Source: Lutibacter sp.
GTDB lineage: Bacteria > Bacteroidota > Bacteroidia > Flavobacteriales > Flavobacteriaceae
Direction of reading: 5' to 3'
Assembly (NCBI GenBank): GCA_030748365.1
Contig: JASMME010000100.1
Location: 1 to 5,623 of the forward strand
DNA length: 5,623 bases
This document shows, piece after piece, positions 1-5,623 of this stretch (position 1 is its first letter; each line of letters starts with the position of its first letter). Below the pieces are notes generated by a model that saw nothing but the letters and a program-made list of their open reading frames with translations, had not been told where the DNA came from and ran no database searches. Both the position numbers and the translations under genes were made by a program.

Positions 1-92
1 AAAGGGTCGTGGGAGATTACCACGTTGATAGGCTATAGGTGTAAAGGCAGTAATGTCATAGCCGAGTAGTACTAATAACCCATAGGCTTTTA
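1..92 (+). rRNA. rrl: 23S ribosomal RNA, 3' end (partial)
   Basis: This is the last part of domain VI of 23S rRNA; the rest lies upstream of the window. The stretch GGGAGATTACCACGTTGATAG and the later GTACTAATAACCCATAGGC correspond to the conserved bacterial 3' end (E. coli has GTTGATAGGCCGGGTG and GGTACTAATGAACCGTGAGGC). A terminal helix is visible: GGCTAT at 31-36 pairs with ATAGCC at 58-63. The exact mature 3' end, set by RNase processing and pairing with the 5' end, cannot be read from this fragment; 90-95 is the plausible range. Confidence 0.95.
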
Positions 93-175
93 TGTGCAAT
101 TTTTTACAAAGCAGTTTTTTATGATATTGTATTTTCAGTATGTCAACACATCAAGGTTAGTAACCTAAACAACTT

Positions 176-284
176 AAGGTGGTTATTGCGATAGGGCTCA
201 CCTCTTCCCATCCCGAACAGAGAAGTTAAGCCTATCAGCGCAGATGGTACTGCCACTGGTGGGAGAGTATGTCACCGCCTTTCT
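176..284 (+). rRNA. rrf: 5S ribosomal RNA
   Basis: The 5' arm AAGGTGGT (176-183) pairs with the 3' arm that includes CACCGCCTT (273-281), with one G-U wobble, giving helix I. Inside are the conserved 5S landmarks: CCCATCCCGAAC followed by GAAGTTAAGC (helix III and loop C), and CGCAGATGGTACTGC (helix IV and loop E region). At about 107-109 nt it is shorter than the 120 nt E. coli molecule, as is usual in Bacteroidota. It follows 23S by about 83 bp, in the standard 23S-5S order, and is directly followed by a terminator, so it ends the rRNA operon. The mature ends are good to a few bases. Confidence 0.95.
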
Positions 285-288
285 TTTG

Positions 289-325
289 AAAAGACCTTCA
301 ACTTTTGTTGAGGGTCTTTTTTTTT
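289..325 (+). terminator. rRNA operon intrinsic terminator
   Basis: AAGACCTTCAAC (291-302) pairs with GTTGAGGGTCTT (307-318) around a TTTT loop, with a single wobble pair. Flanking A/T pairs extend the stem to 289-320. A run of nine T follows on the + strand (317-325). This is a textbook rho-independent terminator placed a few bases after 5S rRNA, and it should end the rRNA transcript. Confidence 0.9.
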
Positions 326-352
326 GACTAAATTTAACAAAGAGACTGCCAT

Positions 353-380
353 AAAAAAAACCGATATAGGTATCGGTTTT
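353..380 (-). terminator. Intrinsic terminator of the acyl-CoA dehydrogenase gene
   Basis: AAAACCGATA (357-366) and TATCGGTTTT (371-380) form a perfect 10-bp stem around a 4-base loop. Read on the - strand, the stem is followed by eight T (360 down to 353), and it lies about 40 bp after the stop codon of the - strand gene. It also has four T on the + strand side, so it may act weakly as a backstop for rRNA transcription. Confidence 0.85.
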
Positions 381-420
381 ACAATATGTTCGTAGGTCTT
401 ATTAGCCCTTCACAAAGCGT

Positions 421-1563
421 TTATGCGTTTAAGACACTTCTTGAGATTACAATTTTTTGTATTTCAGAAGTCCCCTCGTAGATTTGGGTAATCTTTGCAT
501 CACGCATCAGGCGTTCAACGTGGTATTCTTTGACAAAACCATAGCCACCGTGTATCTGAACAGCTTCTACAGTTACGGCCATAGCGGTCTCCGCAGCGTA
601 TAACTTCGCCATGGCACTGCTCAAGCTATAATCATGCCCCTGGTCTTTATCCCAGGCAGCTTTCATACACAAATGACGGGCCGCTTCGATCCGGGTAGCC
701 ATGTCGGCCAGTTTAAAGGCAACGGATTGGTGTTTGCTAATTTCTTTGCCGAAGGCTTTGCGCTCTTTGGAATAGGCAAGGGCCAGTTCATAGGCACCTG
801 AAGCAATACCAAGGGCTTGGGCAGCAATGCCAATCCTACCACCAGAGAGGGTCTTCATCGCAAATGAAAACCCAAAACCATCTTCCCCAATTCGATGCTC
901 TTTAGGGACTTTTACGTCGGTAAACATCAGGGAATGTGTGTCGGAACCCCGGATCCCTAATTTGTTTTCCTTGGGGCCTATTTCAAAGCCTTCCATCCCT
1001 TTTTCAATTATAAAGGCGTTGATGCCTTTGTGTCCTTTTTCCCGGTCTGTTTGGGCAATGACCAAGTATACACTGGCAGTTCCCCCATTGGTAATCCAGT
1101 TCTTGGTGCCGTTCAGTAGGTAATGGTCTTCTTTTTCAATTGCAGTTGTTTTTTGAGAGGTAGCGTCTGAGCCTGCTTCCGGCTCACTCAGACAAAAGGC
1201 ACCTATAATCTCTCCTTTGGCCAAAGGCACCAGGTATTTTTCTTTCTGGGCTTCGGTGCCATAGGTGCTCAGCCCCCAGCAAACCAGTGAGTTGTTTACA
1301 GACATGACCACAGAGGCCGAAGCATCCACTTTGGAAATCTCCTCCATAGCCAGTACGTAAGAAACGGTATCCAGCCCACTACCTCCGTAGCTTGGATCTA
1401 CCATCATACCGAGAAAGCCAAGGGCTCCCATCTGTTTGACCTGTTCCCCTGGAAATAATTGTTTTTCGTCGCGTTCAATCACACCGGGTAGTAGTTCGTT
1501 CTGTGCAAAATCACGTGCAGCCTTACGAATCATAAGGTGCTCTTCGGTTAGGTTAAAATTCAT
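421..1563 (-). CDS. Acyl-CoA dehydrogenase, short-chain (butyryl-CoA) type
   Basis: Predicted FAD-dependent cytoplasmic enzyme that oxidises an acyl-CoA thioester to the trans-2-enoyl-CoA, passing electrons to electron-transfer flavoprotein. The 380 residues match the usual family length. Visible landmarks are YGGSGL near 59-64, the flavin/substrate motif SEPEAGSD at 126-133, NGTKNWITNG at 151-160, GIRGSD at 203-208, RKAFGK at 268-273, IHGGYG at 337-342, and YEGTSEIQ at 362-369. E363 in this last motif is the expected catalytic base, in the C-terminal position seen in short- and medium-chain enzymes. The frame can be extended to a TTG at 1569, but ATG at 1563 gives the family-typical start MNFNLTEEH. 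The gene is monocistronic, with its own promoter candidate and terminator, and runs convergent to the rRNA operon. Substrate chain length, or a branched-chain substrate, cannot be fixed from sequence alone, so no symbol is given. Confidence 0.95.
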   Translation of the reverse strand: MNFNLTEEHLMIRKAARDFAQNELLPGVIERDEKQLFPGEQVKQMGALGFLGMMVDPSYGGSGLDTVSYVLAMEEISKVDASASVVMSVNNSLVCWGLSTYGTEAQKEKYLVPLAKGEIIGAFCLSEPEAGSDATSQKTTAIEKEDHYLLNGTKNWITNGGTASVYLVIAQTDREKGHKGINAFIIEKGMEGFEIGPKENKLGIRGSDTHSLMFTDVKVPKEHRIGEDGFGFSFAMKTLSGGRIGIAAQALGIASGAYELALAYSKERKAFGKEISKHQSVAFKLADMATRIEAARHLCMKAAWDKDQGHDYSLSSAMAKLYAAETAMAVTVEAVQIHGGYGFVKEYHVERLMRDAKITQIYEGTSEIQKIVISRSVLNA

Positions 1564-1589
1564 AGTCAATATTAGGTTAAATTTCCCTA

Positions 1590-1597
1590 CAAATTTA
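1590..1597 (-). promoter_or_regulatory. Promoter -7 element for the acyl-CoA dehydrogenase gene
   Basis: On the - strand this reads TAAATTTG, an exact match to the Bacteroidota -7 consensus TAnnTTTG. It lies 26 bp before the ATG at 1563, which predicts a leader of roughly 20 nt. No clear TTTG -33 box lies at the expected distance; only a T-rich stretch is present there. The assignment rests on the -7 match and position, and AT-rich sequence can produce this motif by chance. Confidence 0.5.
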
Positions 1598-1621
1598 GTT
1601 CTTTTTAGCCGAAAATTTAGT
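1591..1621. repeat. 9-nt direct repeat in the divergent intergenic region
   Basis: AAATTTAGT occurs at 1591-1599 and again at 1613-1621, start-to-start 22 bp, about two helical turns. On the - strand each copy contains TAAATTT; the gene-proximal copy (1591-1599) forms the exact -7 element of the acyl-CoA dehydrogenase gene and the other a near match (TAAATTTT). The repeat could be a duplicated promoter element, a regulator site, or coincidence in AT-rich DNA. Confidence 0.35.
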
Positions 1622-1653
1622 AAATATGTGAAATATAAAGCCTACTATATTTA
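1621..1653 (+). promoter_or_regulatory. Candidate -7 elements for anmK
   Basis: Two near matches to TAnnTTTG precede the gene: TAAATATG at 1621-1628 and TATATTTA at 1646-1653, each with one mismatch. The first would give a leader of about 20 nt. The second ends only 2 bp before the ATG, so transcription from it would start at or inside the coding region. The first is therefore the better candidate. Neither has a clear -33 box. Confidence 0.3.
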
Positions 1654-1655
1654 CA

Positions 1656-2717
1656 ATGAGCCATTGTTGGAAAGTGATTGGATTGATGTCTGGAACCTCC
1701 CTAGACGGTGTAGACCTTGTTTTTGTGTCTATTTCCCGTACCCAAGACAGCTATGACTTTGAATTGTTAGCCTCGGAGACGATTCCCTATCCGGCTTCTT
1801 GGAAGAAAAAATTAACCGCTGCTTTTCACGCTTCCAGCGATGAGTTAACCTTGTTAGATACCAAATATGGGAACTACTTGGGCGGACTAATCTGCGGTTT
1901 TATAGACAGGCACCAGCTTCATTCGATTGACCTAATCGCTTCTCACGGGCATACCATTTTTCACCAGCCTGCCGATGGTTATACCCTGCAAATAGGGGCA
2001 GGCGGGTCTATCAGTAGGCTTACAGGCTTACCGGTGGTATACGATTTTAGAGCCCAGGACGTGGCCCTTGGTGGCCAGGGAGCTCCCTTGGTGCCTATGG
2101 GAGATAGCTTGTTGTTTTCCAAGTACGACCACTGTTTGAATCTGGGTGGTTTTGCCAATATTTCCTTTGAACGAGACGGCCAACGTATCGCCTATGATAT
2201 CTGTCCGGTGAATACCGTACTGAACCACTATGCTGATCAGTTGGGCATGCCCTATGACGATCAGGGAAAAGTTGCGGCTTCCGGCAGCTGTAACCCAGCC
2301 TTATTGAACGCCCTGGAAGCCCTTCCGTATTACCGACGTTCGCTACCCAAATCACTGGGTATTGAATTTGTAAAACAGGCGGTTTTTCCCATGATGGATG
2401 CTTATAACCTGCCTGTTGAGTCTTTGTTGAGTACCTATACGATACACGTAGCATACAGATTGGCCGCGGCTGTTGAGCCTTCCAAAAGTGGGCAGGTACT
2501 GGTAACTGGCGGCGGTGCTTATAACCGGTTTCTGATCGAACAGTTCAGGGCACTCACTTCCCTGGAGGTTTGTATTCCGGAAGCCCCCCTTGTCGACTAT
2601 AAAGAGGCCATTGTCTTTGCCCTCTTAGGGGTCTTACGTTTTGAAAACAAGCCCAATTGTCTGCGATCTGTTACCGGGGCCACCTATGACCATAGCTCTG
2701 GTAAAATATTTCCCTAA
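1656..2717 (+). CDS. anmK: Anhydro-N-acetylmuramic acid kinase
   Basis: Predicted cytoplasmic enzyme of murein recycling. It cleaves the 1,6-anhydro ring of anhydro-N-acetylmuramic acid and phosphorylates it with ATP, giving MurNAc-6-phosphate. The 353 residues are close to the family length (about 350-370). The order of motifs is typical: GLMSGTSLDGVD at 9-20 (nucleotide binding), ASHGHTIFHQP at 95-105, DFRAQDVALGGQGAPLVP at 130-147, LNLGGFANIS at 161-170, YDICPVN at 180-186, VTGGGAYN at 283-290, KEAIVFALLG at 316-325, and SVTGA at 338-342. By recall of the characterised enzymes, D181 lines up with their general-base Asp182. The usual DTGPGN is here DICPVN, which I believe is a flavobacterial variant. 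No later ATG is possible, because the next Met lies inside the first motif. No MurNAc-6-phosphate etherase (murQ) is seen nearby. The next gene starts 59 nt downstream with no terminator between. Confidence 0.95.
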   Translation: MSHCWKVIGLMSGTSLDGVDLVFVSISRTQDSYDFELLASETIPYPASWKKKLTAAFHASSDELTLLDTKYGNYLGGLICGFIDRHQLHSIDLIASHGHTIFHQPADGYTLQIGAGGSISRLTGLPVVYDFRAQDVALGGQGAPLVPMGDSLLFSKYDHCLNLGGFANISFERDGQRIAYDICPVNTVLNHYADQLGMPYDDQGKVAASGSCNPALLNALEALPYYRRSLPKSLGIEFVKQAVFPMMDAYNLPVESLLSTYTIHVAYRLAAAVEPSKSGQVLVTGGGAYNRFLIEQFRALTSLEVCIPEAPLVDYKEAIVFALLGVLRFENKPNCLRSVTGATYDHSSGKIFP

Positions 2718-2735
2718 AGACAAGGACTTTTTTTC

Positions 2736-2743
2736 TATATTTG
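2736..2743 (+). promoter_or_regulatory. Promoter -7 element for the nhaB-exbB-folC unit
   Basis: TATATTTG is an exact match to the Bacteroidota -7 consensus. It lies in the 59-nt gap after anmK, 33 bp before the nhaB ATG, predicting a leader of about 25 nt. The best -33 candidate is only a TTT at 2709-2711, slightly too far away. The right half of a 6-bp inverted repeat (AGACAA 2718-2723, TTGTCT 2741-2746) overlaps it. Confidence 0.5.
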
Positions 2744-2776
2744 TCTGGTTTAGGCATAGTGAGAAACGCCTGATCA

Positions 2777-4279
2777 ATGAGTACAAACTTTTTTAATAGA
2801 CACCTTCTTATGTTTACGTATTTTTTAGGAAAAAGCCCAAAATGGTTTAAAACAATCATGCTCGGCTTTCTGATTTTCAATGTTTTTTCGTTGTATGTGC
2901 TGGGGCCTGTTGTTACGGCCTGGATATTTATTGGTGAATTTATCTTCACCCTGGCCATGGCCCTAAAATGTTATCCCCTGCAATCTGGTGGTTTATTGGC
3001 ATTGGAAGCCTTGTTATTGAAGTTGACTACTCCCAAAAACGCTTATCACGAGGTGGAACAAAATCTTGAGGTAGTCCTGCTATTGGTCTTTATGGTGGCG
3101 GGAATCTATTTTATGAAGCCTTTGCTGATGTATATTTTTAGCAAGGTTTTTACCAGGGTAAAGTCTAAATTGGTCTTGTCTTTGCTCTTTGCTTTTTTAT
3201 CCGCCTTGTTGTCTGCTTTTCTCGATGCCCTGACGGTCACCGCTGTGTTGATCAGTGTAGCGGTTGGTTTTTACGGGGTGTATCACAAGATACATTCAGG
3301 GGAATCGGACTTGGATAACAGCGGGGTAAAGGATAAAAGGGAACTGAGCGGTGAGACTTTGGAGGAATTTAGAAGTTTTTTGCGCAGCTTGGTCATGCAC
3401 GGGGTGGTAGGAACCGCCCTCGGGGGGGTTTGTACCCTGGTAGGAGAGCCTCAGAACCTACTTATTGGAGAAAGAATGGGCTGGAATTTCATCGAATTTT
3501 ACCAAATGATGGCACCGATTACCCTGCCAGTACTATTTGCTGGGTTGGTAACCACCGTACTACTGGAAATGACCCGGACATTTGGTTTTGGACAAACATT
3601 GCCTCCAGTGGTCCGTACCATCATAGAAAACTACACCACCCAACAAGACAGGGACCGGACGGCCAAGCAAAAATACGCGCTGATTGTACAGGGTAGTGCA
3701 GCCATCTTGCTCATCGTTGCCTTGGCGACCCATATTGCCCCAGTGGGCTTGATAGGCCTAGGGCTGATTGTCGTTCAGACGGCCTTTATAGGTATTACCG
3801 ATGAACACCAATTGGGGAAGGCTTTTGAGGAAGCCCTGCCCTTTACCGGTTTGTTGGTTGTGTTCTTTGTCATTGTTGCCATGATCCACGATCAGCATTT
3901 GTTTAGCCCGATTATTGAGTGGGCCCTGACCTTACCCCCCGAAATGCAACCTTCCATGTTCTATGTAGCCAATGGTTTGCTCTCTATGATTAGCGACAAT
4001 GTATTTGTGGCCACGGTATACATCAACGAGGTGCATCAGGCTTATAAAAGTGGGGTCATTTCCCTGGAACAATTCCAGCACTTGGCCATCGCGATCAATA
4101 CAGGAACCAACCTGCCCAGTGTGGCAACGCCCAACGGACAGGCGGCCTTCCTTTTCCTGTTAACCTCCTCACTGGCTCCCCTGATCAACCTTTCCTATGG
4201 AAAGATGGTCAAGATGGCCATTCCCTACACCATTGTACTGGGTGTGGCAGGCTTTTTGGGGGTGATGTATTTATTATAA
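2777..4279 (+). CDS. nhaB: Na+/H+ antiporter NhaB
   Basis: Predicted polytopic inner-membrane antiporter that exports Na+ in exchange for H+, for sodium and pH homeostasis. The 500 residues compare with about 513 in E. coli NhaB, and the two align along their length by recall. Shared stretches include GEFIFTLAMALKCYPL at 53-68, VFMVAGIYFMK at 104-114, SAFLDALTV at 146-154, GTALGGV at 212-218, VGEPQNL at 222-228, ITDEHQLGKAF at 340-350, ISDNVF at 405-410, and NTGTNLPSVATPNGQAAFLF at 441-460. D150 in SAFLDALTV corresponds to the aspartate reported as functionally important (Asp147) in Vibrio NhaB. Many hydrophobic segments separated by short loops are seen, with a longer charged loop near 170-200. 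The start ATG puts the family motif LGKSPKWFK (E. coli LGQSPDWYK) at 17-25. The gene is intact and followed by the exbB-like gene after 33 nt, probably in one operon. Confidence 0.95.
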   Translation: MSTNFFNRHLLMFTYFLGKSPKWFKTIMLGFLIFNVFSLYVLGPVVTAWIFIGEFIFTLAMALKCYPLQSGGLLALEALLLKLTTPKNAYHEVEQNLEVVLLLVFMVAGIYFMKPLLMYIFSKVFTRVKSKLVLSLLFAFLSALLSAFLDALTVTAVLISVAVGFYGVYHKIHSGESDLDNSGVKDKRELSGETLEEFRSFLRSLVMHGVVGTALGGVCTLVGEPQNLLIGERMGWNFIEFYQMMAPITLPVLFAGLVTTVLLEMTRTFGFGQTLPPVVRTIIENYTTQQDRDRTAKQKYALIVQGSAAILLIVALATHIAPVGLIGLGLIVVQTAFIGITDEHQLGKAFEEALPFTGLLVVFFVIVAMIHDQHLFSPIIEWALTLPPEMQPSMFYVANGLLSMISDNVFVATVYINEVHQAYKSGVISLEQFQHLAIAINTGTNLPSVATPNGQAAFLFLLTSSLAPLINLSYGKMVKMAIPYTIVLGVAGFLGVMYLL

Positions 4280-4312
4280 ACACCTATTTTTAAGGTACAA
4301 GCTATCATACAG

Positions 4313-5005
4313 ATGCGCATCTCTTTACAAGAACCCATACAAGAAACGGTGGCCGATCATACTTTTCAGCAGCTGTATCAGTTGCTTGCCCAAGGCAGCC
4401 TTTTTCTACAGGGTACTGCAGGGTTCTTACTATTGTTATTTCTGGCGGGTTTAGTGCTTTACCTAGAACGTCTGCTCTTTCTTAGCAAGGTCTTTCGCTA
4501 TGACCGTCATTTTATACAGCAGCTTAGAGACCATCTTGTACATAATAACTTGGTGGCAGCCAAGGAACTTTGCCTGCAGGCGGGTACTCCGGTGGCAGGC
4601 ATACTGCAAAAGGGACTTGAGGGCATGGGTATGCCTTTGGAAACCATCCGCTTGCGGATGGACAACAGCCGTGTACAGCTCGTTTATAAGCTCGAAAAAT
4701 ATACCGAAATCTTGCCAGTCATTGCCCTTATAAGCCCTTTGATAGGTCTTTTGGCCATTATCTTTGAGAGTTGGTCGGTCATCGCTGCCCTCGGTGATCT
4801 TGGCTTTCGGGCTACTGCCAGTTTGCTAATCAATGGCCTGTATGCTTCTGCATTTGTCACCCTGATGGGTTTTTTGTTGGGTCTCCTGGCTTTTCTTGCC
4901 CACAGCCATTTGCGGGTCATCAGAAAAAAAGCCATTTATATACTGACAGTGCAATCCGGTACCTTTTTGGAAATGCTACAGGAACCAGCCGATCCGGTTG
5001 TTTGA
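4313..5005 (+). CDS. MotA/TolQ/ExbB-family protein, divergent, without an ExbD partner
   Basis: Homolog of the ExbB/TolQ inner-membrane proton-channel subunit, which normally assembles as a pentamer around ExbD/TolR and uses proton motive force to drive TonB or Tol work. The 230 residues show three hydrophobic segments, near 34-56, 134-158 and 169-197, with a cytoplasmic domain between the first two (about 60-130), the ExbB arrangement. The family-like parts are AAKELC at 82-87, LEKYTEILPVIALISPLIGLL at 127-147 and FLEMLQEP at 218-225. The usual G-T-V-x-G of segment 2 is replaced: A148, I149, I150, F151, E152. The pore threonine is therefore Ile, and an unusual acidic residue (E152) sits in the membrane. 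T183 in segment 3 probably matches the second conserved threonine. No exbD follows; folC starts 34 nt later. The reading frame is intact, so the protein may still be used, but canonical proton pumping is doubtful. Confidence 0.85.
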   Translation: MRISLQEPIQETVADHTFQQLYQLLAQGSLFLQGTAGFLLLLFLAGLVLYLERLLFLSKVFRYDRHFIQQLRDHLVHNNLVAAKELCLQAGTPVAGILQKGLEGMGMPLETIRLRMDNSRVQLVYKLEKYTEILPVIALISPLIGLLAIIFESWSVIAALGDLGFRATASLLINGLYASAFVTLMGFLLGLLAFLAHSHLRVIRKKAIYILTVQSGTFLEMLQEPADPVV

Positions 5006-5039
5006 TCAGGGCTGCCCACTATCAAATCGGGGATATTAC

Positions 5040-5623
5040 ATGAATTATACAGAAACACTTGACTGGATGTTCTCCAAGCTGCCCATGTACCAGCGTCAGG
5101 GAGCCAGTGCCTATAAAACAGACCTCTCCAACAGCCTGGCCCTTTCTGATTACCTCGAACGTCCTGAAACAAGTTATCAAACCCTTCATGTGGGAGGTAC
5201 CAACGGCAAAGGTTCTACCAGTCATATGTTGGCTGCTGTATTGCAGGAAGCGGGCTATAAGGTGGGTTTGTACACCTCTCCGCATCTAAAGGATTTCAGA
5301 GAACGTATTCGGGTCAATGGCCAGCCGATTGACCGGGAGTCAGTGCTTCGTTTTATTGATGATCACCGGCGTTTCCTGGAGGACAAGCAGCTCTCCTTTT
5401 TCGAAATGACTGTGGGTTTGGCCTTTGACCATTTTAAGAAGGCTTCTGTAGACATTGCCATTATTGAAGTTGGCTTGGGCGGACGCCTGGATGCCACCAA
5501 CATCATCCATCCGGTTCTTTCTGTGATTACGAATATCGGTTTAGACCATACCCGGTTTTTAGGGACTACCTTGCCCGAGATCGCTTTGGAAAAAGCAGGG
5601 ATTATCAAAACGCGGGTACCAGT
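5040..5623 (+). CDS. folC: Folylpolyglutamate synthase / dihydrofolate synthase (5' part)
   Basis: Predicted cytoplasmic ATP-dependent ligase that adds glutamate to folates and, if bifunctional, joins glutamate to dihydropteroate to make dihydrofolate. Only the first 194 codons lie in the window; the frame is open at the right edge, and full proteins are about 400-430 residues. Visible motifs are the P-loop GGTNGKGS at 52-59, YTSPHL at 78-83, FFEMTVGLAF at 120-129, EVGLGGRLDATN at 143-154, NIGLDHT at 165-171, and EKAGI at 184-188. The N-terminal LDWMFSKLPMYQRQG at 7-21 is typical of FolC and supports the ATG at 5040. A GGGG stretch about 10 nt before the ATG is a weak ribosome-binding candidate. 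The gene follows the exbB-like gene by 34 nt with no terminator, so it is probably the last known member of the nhaB-exbB-folC operon. Confidence 0.95.
   Translation, partial: MNYTETLDWMFSKLPMYQRQGASAYKTDLSNSLALSDYLERPETSYQTLHVGGTNGKGSTSHMLAAVLQEAGYKVGLYTSPHLKDFRERIRVNGQPIDRESVLRFIDDHRRFLEDKQLSFFEMTVGLAFDHFKKASVDIAIIEVGLGGRLDATNIIHPVLSVITNIGLDHTRFLGTTLPEIALEKAGIIKTRVP

Noticed and set aside
154..166. Palindrome AGGTTAGTAACCT in the 23S-5S spacer
   Set aside because: It is too short, with too small a loop, to be a convincing terminator or tRNA remnant; at most it is a processing-related hairpin.
1564..1569. Alternative TTG start for the acyl-CoA dehydrogenase, adding two residues
   Set aside because: The ATG at 1563 gives the family-typical N-terminus MNFNLTEEH, and TTG would add only Met-Thr without a better ribosome-binding site.
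2095..2454. 119-codon open frame antisense to anmK
   Set aside because: It lies wholly inside a well-supported gene, its translation resembles no family I know, and it has no promoter or ribosome-binding signal.
3422..3428. Run of seven G inside nhaB as a possible frameshift site
   Set aside because: The NhaB frame and its conserved motifs (GTALGGV then VGEPQNL) continue unbroken across it, so no frameshift is needed.
4285..4292. TATTTTTA before the ExbB-like gene as an internal promoter
   Set aside because: It mismatches TAnnTTTG at the final G, lacks a -33 box, and close gene spacing already explains expression from upstream.
4924..4930. Run of seven A near the end of the ExbB-like gene as a slippage site
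   Set aside because: The frame continues to a family-typical C-terminus (FLEMLQEP), with no sign of an alternative product.
4936..5289. Overlapping short open frames on both strands across the exbB-folC junction
   Set aside because: They overlap the clear folC and exbB coding frames, have no recognisable domains, and none resembles ExbD, so they do not fill the missing gene.

Overview
The window reads as chromosomal DNA from a member of the Bacteroidota, most likely family Flavobacteriaceae. Three things point there: the 23S 3' end and the short 5S rRNA (about 107-109 nt) have the flavobacterial form; the proteins (NhaB, ExbB-like, FolC, AnmK) resemble flavobacterial versions as I remember them; and two gene starts have exact TAnnTTTG -7 promoter elements, the Bacteroidota sigma-A signature, while Shine-Dalgarno sequences are weak or absent. 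I cannot name the genus with confidence.

Layout. (1) 1-325: the tail of an rRNA operon on the + strand, made of the last ~92 nt of 23S rRNA, an ~83 bp spacer without a tRNA, 5S rRNA, and a strong intrinsic terminator. (2) 353-1563: a single-gene unit on the - strand encoding a short-chain-type acyl-CoA dehydrogenase with its own terminator, convergent with the rRNA operon. (3) 1564-1655: an AT-rich divergent intergenic region with promoter-like elements for both directions and a 9-nt direct repeat. (4) 1656 to the end: four + strand genes. These are anmK (anhydro-N-acetylmuramic acid kinase, cell-wall recycling), nhaB (Na+/H+ antiporter), an exbB/tolQ-type proton-channel subunit, and folC (folylpolyglutamate/dihydrofolate synthase), which runs off the window edge. 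The gaps from nhaB to exbB and from exbB to folC are only 33 and 34 nt with no terminator, so nhaB-exbB-folC is probably one operon. anmK may read through into it across a 59 nt gap that also holds a good promoter candidate.

The genes do not form one pathway: they cover acyl-CoA oxidation, murein sugar salvage, sodium/proton exchange, an inner-membrane motor-type subunit and folate metabolism. The point most worth attention is the exbB-like gene. In related flavobacteria I remember exbB, exbD and folC lying in that order. Here exbD is absent, and the ExbB protein has lost the conserved G-T-V-x-G motif of its second membrane segment, including the pore threonine. This suggests a proton-channel subunit that has lost its partner and either decayed or changed role. 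Otherwise this is an ordinary housekeeping region. I see no mobile element, CRISPR array, phage gene or defence system.
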